This document shows, one piece after another, positions 57,082 to 64,000 of a DNA stretch of 64,000 bases. The notes below the pieces were generated by a model. It did no database searches. It was given only the letters and a program-made list of their open reading frames with translations, and was not told where the DNA came from. The stretch's first letter is position 1. Every line of letters starts with the position of its first letter. The DNA is from Adineta steineri. Taxonomy: Eukaryota > Rotifera > Eurotatoria > Adinetida > Adinetidae. The translations under genes were made by a program, and so were the position numbers. The stretch covers positions 24,789 to 88,788 of the forward strand of contig CAJNOI010000287.1 of the NCBI GenBank assembly GCA_905250115.1. Reading direction: 5' to 3'.

Positions 57082-57377
57082 CTCTTCTTTTTTTTTTCTT
57101 TTCAGTTCAGTCTAATCATATTTATATATGACATAATCAAAGTAAATTTTTAGTGAATTGGCGGATTGCATCACACTTTTGTTTCGTCAACAAACGCTGA
57201 CATCTACGAACTTCTGTTTTTTTCACATGAGTTATGAATCATTATGTGTACATAGTCATACTTCTGATGAAATGATGTAGTCACATTTCTTTTGTGGGTA
57301 AAAACCAAGTTTATATTTATATTTCACAGTGCAACATTCGTTAAAATATTTTTGAGTGAATAAGTTGCTGGTTAGAC

Positions 57378-59597
57378 ATGAAAGACGACTACTTTATTCC
57401 TTATGAATTGTGCGAAATGATTCGATGGAATGACCCTGTTGAACTCTCTGCTGCTTTGAATAGAATGTCTTACATCAGATTAGCTCTTCAAGTAGTAGAA
57501 GAGCACAACGAAGGAAAAGTAAGTATACTCATGCTTGCAGCTTTTTATAGACGCACAAATGTCGTACACAAATTACTTTCTTGGGATTCAAGTCCGGGAC
57601 AAGTGGAACTTAGAGGAAATGTATACGATATCCATGGAGATTTAAGGAATGATGTTACTGCATTATGGTGTGCCTTAGATCGAGGATATTTTGAGTTGGC
57701 ATCTATTTTGATCGATAATGGCAAGGCTAATATATTCTATGGTGTGCATAATTTAGCGTGGGATTATTTTATTGAGACAGACCGACTTGATGTGTTGCAG
57801 TATTTAGATGGAAAAGGTTATGTCACAACGAAAACACCAGGAACAACTAATAGCTCTTATAATTATTATCTTGACTTGGCTGCTAGTTTGGGTCACACAA
57901 ATATTGTAATTTATTTTCTTTCGAAAGGTAATGAAAAAGATATCAGATCAGGTGTTTGTGTGAGTAGTGCTTTACATCGAGCTGCTGAAAATGGTCATTA
58001 TGAGTGTGTTCGAGTTCTATGCAGTGCAGGTCTCTGTCCGAAAACCGAAGATTCAAATGGAAAAACAATATTGAGATTAGCAGTTGAAAATAATCATCTT
58101 CATATCGTTGATTTTTTACTGGAATATAATAACGATGAAGCTACTTTCAATGAGCTCGAATTGTTGGCTGCTTCGTATATGGTCTCAATTTCACTCTGGG
58201 ATGAAGATGAACAGTCCGCTCGAATGCGCAATTTATTACAACACTCACTCATAAAACGTCTCTTACTTAATATCCCAAAAGAAGTTGCTCAACCGATTGC
58301 AGCCTATGAGTTTCAAACAGAATGTCAATCAATAGATGAATTTGATCAGATTCAACAAAATAATATTGATCGTTTGTATATTGAAGCATTACTCATTCGA
58401 GAACGTATTCTTTTACCAAAAAATGACGAAACATTGTTTCCACCACTAGTACAACGAGGTACCATACTTGTTGAACAAGATGAATTTGATCAATGCTATC
58501 AACTCTGGCTTCACACTTTTCATCTGTATCAACGAATGGAATTGAATAATGATCATCAAAATTTTGTCTGGCTTTTCTGTCAAATGCTCGCTGCTGGAAC
58601 ATTTATTCCTGTTGATCAATTTTTAGAAGTAGTTCATCTTATCACTTATTCGCCGCAAAAACAACTTACTTGTGAATATTTAGCAACCGCAGTATGTCTT
58701 GTAGCAATTGCGGCAAAGGTAACATAAGATTGATATGATCGGACGAAGAAATACTTTCCGTTACATTGTTAATTTGTCACAGATACAAACTACGGAAGAG
58801 AATGAGTTCACATAATTCATCATCACGATTTTCCGATATGATTACTTAGGACTATATAATGACTCATCCTTTTGCTTTTCTTTGTTAATAGATTATCGAA
58901 CAAGATACTATTAATAGTACCGAGCGTCGCTTGATTTTTCAGTGTATTCAAGATCTATGTCGTGAACTATCACTCAAAGAAAATACTACTGAAACGCTGC
59001 TTCATCTTAGTGTCAGCGACGAAACCTACAACTATATCAAATTCCAGATGGAAGATATTCAATCCGTTCTTATGTAAGTTATCGACCAGAACAAAATAGG
59101 GGCTTCATTACATGAAAGTAGAAAACCTCTTTGTCTTCTGAAATATTTACTTATTTAGTTTTCCTAATACGCAAGTGGTTCGACTTCTTCTATACTGCGG
59201 ATCCCGATGGATTGATTTGGATGCTGTAGATAGTATTCGTAATGATACAGCTCTACATCGAATCGCTCGTAGTAGTACTGGTATAAACGCAACAGCGATC
59301 ATCGAGCTCCTGATCAGTGCTGGAGCTCATATCGATTGCTTCAATAGCTACTATAGTACGCCAGTTGATGTAGCTATCTTACCAGAAATTTGCTCTCTGT
59401 TACAGTCAAAACAAAGAGTGCCACGACTAAAATGTCTCTGTGCACGTCTCATCACTGATCAAGAGCTCAATTACAATTTAGTGTGGCCAATTAACACAAC
59501 CATGAACCGATTTATCATGTTACATGGAGATCTATCAAGACAACAGCTCACTTCCGATGAATCTAGTATATTGGACGATTTCGATGTGTTCGATTGA
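57378..59597 (+). CDS. FEM1-type ankyrin-repeat substrate receptor of a cullin–RING ligase
   Basis: Three exons, 57378–58718, 58892–59073 and 59159–59597, in phase across 173- and 85-bp introns, give 653 residues, within the FEM1 range. The N-terminal ankyrin array (residues 45–265) includes VSILMLAAFYRRTNVVHKLL, VTALWCALDRGYFELASILI, SALHRAAENGHYECVRVL and TILRLAVENNHLHIVDFLLE. A helical TPR-like middle (about 330–440) follows, then two C-terminal ankyrins (TALHRIARSSTGINA; TPVDVAILPEICSLL). It closes with LKCLCARLI, the conserved FEM1 LKCLAAR element. FEM1 proteins present Arg/C-degron substrates to CUL2. The first ANK is diverged (HNEGKVSIL for the usual GxTPLL). Confidence 0.85.
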
Positions 59598-59631
59598 TTC
59601 TAACTATAATTACCTGAGCATTTCGTTTTGT

Positions 59632-59650
59632 TGGGGGTGTGGGTGTGAGT
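59632..59650. repeat. Telomere-like half repeat (G-rich arm)
   Basis: TTGGGGGTGTGGGTGTGAG, 35 bp beyond the FEM1 stop. A short C-rich partner ACACACCC occurs only at about 59803. Confidence 0.65.
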
Positions 59651-60416
59651 AGGGATATACCTATGATGTACAAAAAGTCATTTAATCAAATATATCTACT
59701 TTACTTAGTTCGAATTGAAAGCTGCAAGAAATGCATGTTTTCTATATTAACATGTCTGCCGTTGAAAACTGAATACCAACAAATACAGAATGGTTCAAAA
59801 GTCACACACCCGACAGAAAATTGAATATTTCCACTACGGCTCGATCAAAAGATCTCATGTTTTTACTTAGAATAGAGGCGCACCCATGTTTCATACGGAA
59901 AGGGTTCATGAAAACCTTTGTTTAGTATCATTACCGATCTCAAAAATAAAATATTTATTTCAGTGTATAAATTCATATAGATTGATATTATTATCAACAA
60001 ATCTATAGAATGAGCAAAAGTTGATTAGAATCAAAAAAAATTAAAATACTTAATTACAACAAACGATACTATTTTTATTTCTGTCTCTATATTTATATAA
60101 ATTTCAATAGCAATTAAGATAACAGTCTTTTTTTTGTTATAAAAATTGAATAACTTTTTAATGCATATATTATTTTCATCTTAGACTAATTTAAAACAAC
60201 ATAAATGATTATTTTTCTTCTCATGTATTTGACAATAATAAATATACAAAAATCAATTAATAACACGTAATGAATAATAATCGTTTATTTTATATGAAGT
60301 CTTAAGAAATCTATTGAAAGCTGTTTTTCTGTAAGTACCTACACATAAAACTTACACTGATTTAAATACAAATATAAGAATATCATATCGATCTTCTGTT
60401 TCTATAGTTGAGATCC

Positions 60417-60493
60417 TCCATCTTGAGGGGGGTGCGTGGATGTAGTCTGGATTATTCCTGTAACTCATTTCATCCACTCACACCCAAATCTGA
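60417..60493. repeat. Telomere-like hairpin repeat 13
   Basis: CCATCTTGAGGGGGGTGCGT and GGATG (60417–60441) face CATCCACTCACACCCAAATC (60471–60490). The GGATG/CATCC pairing at the inner end adds to the stem. Confidence 0.7.
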
Positions 60494-60912
60494 GAATGAT
60501 ATCTATGTTAAACTTCTGTAATGCAATTAAAATGAAAATCTAACAAGTAAAAACATTAGTTTTCACCAGGAAGATAAAATATCATTTGCAAAAGTTTTAA
60601 TGGTAGTTTTCTATCGACCTAACAAAAATGACTGTACTTTTTCTATACGATATTATCAATAAAGATTTTATGATCATTGTGAACTGCTTCAATAATGATG
60701 AGTGAAAAAGAAAATTCATTAAAAAACCAACGATTTTCTTACATACTAGATATGGATTAGATTCAATACAAATATTCATTCACATGACAACATCAAATTA
60801 TATTTAAACGTGAAATTAATTGGAGCACATCAAAGAAGAAACGACGCACAAGTACCGACATAAAATTTTTGTATAAATAATTTCTTTCTTTTTTTAGTCT
60901 CATTATTTTTGA

Positions 60913-61880
60913 TTATCGAGCAACGGATGGTGTTATGTGATTAACTCTTCGCCAAAAAAGTATTTGACGTTTTACTTTTCGTCGAAATTGATCTGATGAA
61001 AACCAAAATATGTAACAAGTTCCCTGAAAAACAAAATCTCAATTATATTATAATAATAAATCAATAAACATACAGAATAATAAGAATACGTTATCACAGT
61101 AACGATGGTTGTAATAAAGTTTTCTTTTGTTAGTTGATTTGTATCTTTAATAAAATTCTCTGTTACTAAACCATAAATACTGTTAATACTATATGGAGTA
61201 AGACTAAAAATAATGAGAATCACTTGAAATAAAGTCATTTTTGCTAATTGACGATCAACATTTTGTTCAATTAGACCTCTTGTCATACGAATATTTCTAT
61301 AAGTTAAACATCCAAATATGATCGTTATTGTCATTGGAATAAGGCATAATAAACCAAGAAGATATATACGATTATAAACAGCATAAACAGGATGAATGGC
61401 TCCACATTTTTTAGTAGCTAATGAGATATCAAAGAAGAAAAGAGAAGGAATTGCATGAAGAAACCAAAGAATAATAATAATGAATACAATTCGATGACTC
61501 CATTTGATATTACTAAGTCGTCGAAGACGAATATTTTTTGATGTTGCTAAAAATTGATCAATTGTAGCCAAACATGAACATGTCAAAGTAATCATACTAA
61601 AAATCATAATCAAAAATTGTCGTATTTTACACCAATTTGTTGATATACTTGTAAAATCAATACCATAAATACTACCATAAATACGAGTAGTAGAATTAAA
61701 TGACATATAAATGATATTAGCTATAGAAGCAGTAAGAAAATAGAATGTACAGGGAGTTCGACGATAAGTACGTACATTTGAAAATACTAATATATTCGTA
61801 CTATTACCAATGAGACCTCCAATTAAAAAGAACATACCACCATAGATAGTAAATTGTTGACCAATGTATGTCAATGACAT
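60913..61880 (-). CDS. Rhodopsin-like GPCR with Gln in the DRY position
   Basis: Two exons, 61074–61880 and 60913–61023, with a 50-bp intron inside TM7, give 305 residues. Read through, the frame ends in an unrelated 30-residue tail. Splicing gives YSYYSGTCYIFWFSSDQFRR, then KVKRQILFW, a normal TM7 end and helix 8. TM1 is about 10–33 with GNSTNILVF. RRTPCTFYFLTASIANIIY (40–58) is the family TM1–TM2 signature. TM3 ends ATIDQFLATS (105–114), so Asp108 is followed by Gln109, not the Arg seen in the two other receptors here. The start is the ATG at 61878–61880; one 33 bp upstream is possible. The ligand is unknown. Confidence 0.82.
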
Positions 61881-63423
61881 TATTAATACTTTTATAATTG
61901 AGAAAAAATTCAAATGATGAATTATAAAAACTAACTGAAACTAAAAAAATGTTCAACATCATGTGACAAAGAGAGAATTATAATTAATGATTTACTTTGA
62001 TGTTATTCTTATCATGAGTAGTGAATGAATTCAATTAATCTACTTTTTTAAATATAGTTCTAATTTATAGAAAAAGTTTTTCTAGTCATTCGATGAAACA
62101 CGTGACATTCTTTTGAATTATATACAAATAAATTCAATATGTTGCAATAAGAATTTTTCCGGAAAATTTGTTTATTTAAGTGTATTAACCATCAGAGTTT
62201 CCATAACTAGTTTTGCTAGTTATATCCTATTAATGATCTTTATAAGAGAATAAAAAGTTTTTTCTTCAGTCTTTATTGCATTTCAGTACTAACAAGTCTA
62301 TTTTTAGCCTCTTATTGTCATCTCTTTAAAGAATAGTACGAAAGAAGAAATTATGAATGATATGTACCATGATTGTCTAATAAGTGCATTCACTGTATCA
62401 GATTTTATTGATATTCAGTTTCTTAGTCTTCATTTATGTAAATAAAATATGAATTTTCAAGACATATCAGCAATTCCGAGTAAAGTTGGACAACAATAAA
62501 TAACATCATGTATAATGATGAACAGTAGTGATTATTCTGAATGGTCAATATCTTTACATTATCAGTCATTTACAAGTACAGTAACAAATGAACTGAAGAT
62601 ATTCAAATATTATTATATCTTTTATTTTATTTTGCACAGAATATTATTCGATTTATGATCTATCGTTCTTGACTTGTTGTTTCACTAGTTTTGAAAATAT
62701 CAAGACGTGATAAGGAATCGACAGATTAAGAATTAGTCATATACTCCACTTATGGTTTGCTCTGCAAATAATGCGATCATTGTCACATTTTTTTAGCAGA
62801 ATACAAGCAAAATGTATTATCAACACATAGTATCATATTTAAAAATTATAAATTCTATTTATTCTTAATGAATGTACTAAGGAATGATCTTATATCAACG
62901 CTCCTTTATCTTCTTCTTTTCCTACATGAAATATAGAATCTCGATTCATTTTATTTGCGATGGGTGCGGGTGTCAGTGTGTGAGCGTGTGGATGTGGATA
63001 TGGGTATGATCTCTTTACTTTCACCCACGTCCACCCACCCATACCTAATTACTAGTACCCAACTCATACACGCATTCATACGAACACACACACCCAGACC
63101 CACATCCTCAAGATTTTAACAGAATTAGAGTGTGAGTATAGGGATGCGAATAGGTAATTACTAAACACACATTCACACCGGCACCCTCATCCACATCATC
63201 AAGATGATTACTTTTCTGTGAATTCCTGTTAATGTTATCTTTCTACTCACATGCTCAAGACGAATCGAGCAAATATTGCAATAAGATGATGCAAGAACAG
63301 GATTTTTTTTCTTTCTCATCCTGTCGCAACCTTTATCTTTCTTCTTATTGCTGATGCATATGCTAGATAAAAAATAGTTCTTTTTTGTTTTATCTTACAT
63401 TTGCATATAAACACCATCGAAGA
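61881..63423. other. Intergenic with large telomere-like cluster
   Basis: The first kilobase is plain AT-rich sequence flanking the GPCR promoter. 62956–63205 is a compound G/C repeat. 63206–63423 forms the 5' flank of the last gene, with TTTTTTCTTTCTTT tracts. Confidence 0.5.
62956..63205. repeat. Compound telomere-like repeat cluster
   Basis: Two G-then-C modules in tandem. Module 1 runs from GATGGGTGCGGGTGTCAGTG, with further GTGTGG units to 63008, to the C-rich blocks ACCCACGTCCACCCACCC (63023–63040) and CACACACCCAGACCCACATC (63087–63106), ending CTCAAGAT. Module 2 has GAGTGTGAGTATAGGGATGC (63128–63147) and ACATTCACACCGGCACCCTC (63169–63188), ending ATCAAGAT. The largest member of the family in the window. 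Confidence 0.75.
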
Positions 63424-63976
63424 ATGGATGTCTCCACAGCATCACATGAAGATACGCTTAAAAAGCGTTATGCTGAACTTGCGGAGAAAACAACTATGGC
63501 AATAGCTAACGAAGGACTACCACCAAACACCAATGATCGATCAGTAATTCCAAATTCTCTTCCGCCATTGCCACGTTATGACCCACCACCACCACGCCGA
63601 CCTCAACGTGAACGAGATATGGATCCTCGTATGTTTTTTCCAACATCGGGTCATCTGGGTTTTGATATAGTCAAACTGACCACGGAGCTACCATCGATTG
63701 AAACAGTTCGTGAAATGATCATATATGAGACACGTCTTCGGTTGTCGAATTCAATTCAAGAAATTATGGATCAGTACCATACTGATGAGGTTGCTGTTAC
63801 GTAAGTTTTACTTTTTTATTTCATTATAATATATATATTGAGTGTTCAGAATTTGTAGTTTCGTTCACAATCTCATTCAACAACATGTAGTAGAACATTT
63901 TGGCTATCATGATGTCAATGCACTACGCACTGCTTTATATCGTTTTCCAAATGATCCAGTTATTCAATGTAGATGA
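63424..63976 (+). CDS. Unrecognised proline-rich protein (may continue past window)
   Basis: Exon 1, 63424–63800, joins exon 2 from 63850 in phase across a 49-bp GT–AG intron; exon 2 reaches a TGA at 63974–63976 (167 residues). A donor-like GTAGAT at 63969 means the gene could also continue. Residues 1–30 are helical (HEDTLKKRYAELAEKTTMAI). A Pro-rich segment follows (LPPLPRYDPPPPRRPQRERD), suited to SH3 or WW binding. The rest looks like a helical domain (ETRLRLSNSIQEIMDQYHTD; FVHNLIQQHVVEHFGYHDVN). No family recognised. Confidence 0.55.
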
Positions 63977-64000
63977 AGTTAGCAGCGGATTCGAGTTTTT

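Larger units (their letters stand above)
59598..60912. other. Intergenic with two telomere-like repeats
   Basis: 3' flanks of FEM1 (plus) and the GPCR (minus). Repeats at 59632–59650 and 60417–60493. The intervening sequence is AT-rich with no supported gene. Confidence 0.5.

Noticed and set aside
56654..57153. Short frames across the tRNA genes
   Set aside because: Antisense or sense translation of tRNA-Asp and tRNA-iMet; the RNA cloverleaves explain the sequence.
1..64000. CRISPR arrays, prokaryotic operons, riboswitches, intact transposons or viral genes
   Set aside because: None seen. Repeats are eukaryotic micro/minisatellites or inverted repeats, and the only transposase sequence is the hAT fragment.

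Overview
The window looks like nuclear DNA of a bdelloid rotifer (Adineta/Rotaria type). Four things point that way. The DNA is AT-rich, with protein genes split by very short GT–AG introns (mostly 45–65 bp). It carries families expanded in bdelloids: NAD:arginine ADP-ribosyltransferase–TPR proteins, divergent rhodopsin-like GPCRs and LRR genes with 28-residue repeat exons. It carries bacterial- or fungal-looking metabolic genes (an N-acyl-homoserine-lactonase-type hydrolase and an A–T–R adenylating reductase). It also has a glutamate receptor with a potassium-channel-type GYG pore, as described for Adineta vaga. The assignment is inferred from gene content. A run of 100 N at 34988–35087 is an assembly gap.

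Layout. 1–1548 (-): N-myristoylated ART/TPR protein with eroded catalytic motifs, running off the left edge. 1549–4791: AT-rich, with a foldback element. 4792–5787 (+): LicD/fukutin-type phosphotransferase. 6773–7135 (-): single-pass membrane protein. 7611–7769 (+): possible tiny secreted Cys peptide. 9286–10239 (+): GPCR. 10667–12142 (-) and 14226–16028 (+): divergently placed paralogous Golgi glycosyltransferases; the second fuses a GT31-like to a GT25-like domain. 16205–18014 (-): ceramide kinase, 4 exons. 18754–21354 (-): ionotropic glutamate receptor. 22160–23161 (+): two-domain Ly6/uPAR-like protein with a probable GPI tail. 24706–25283 (+): Cys-rich secreted peptide. 27901–29001 (+): GPCR. 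30572–31775 (+): LRR protein with a DC1-like end. 33422–34987 (+): cullin cut by the gap. 35522–37964 (-): intact ART–TPR protein. 42377–44308 (-): decayed genes and a hAT transposase relic. 45354–46166 (-): lactonase. 47204–50814 (-): A–T–R reductase. 52094–53015 (-): solitary MLKL/HeLo-like helical bundle. 55097–55541 (-): PAN-like mini-protein. 56772 and 57010: tRNA-Asp and initiator tRNA-Met. 57378–59597 (+): FEM1-type ankyrin protein. 60913–61880 (-): GPCR. 63424 to about 63976 (+): unrecognised proline-rich protein.

Themes. Several genes act at the cell surface or in secretion: GPCRs, iGluR, Ly6-like, Golgi transferases and small Cys-rich secreted peptides. Others belong to ubiquitin ligase machinery (cullin, FEM1). 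Others resemble innate-immunity modules (LRR, HeLo/MLKL-like, ART–TPR). They do not form one pathway.

The strongest unexplained signal is a dispersed family of about 20 short G-rich/C-rich inverted repeats. The idealised form is CTTGAGGGTGTGGGTGTGG, a spacer, then the complementary C-rich arm. The core matches the bdelloid telomeric repeat TGTGGG. The copies lie between genes, often within 200 bp of a stop codon, and almost always have the G-rich arm first. They could be foldback transposons, telomere-derived scars or 3'-end/boundary signals.
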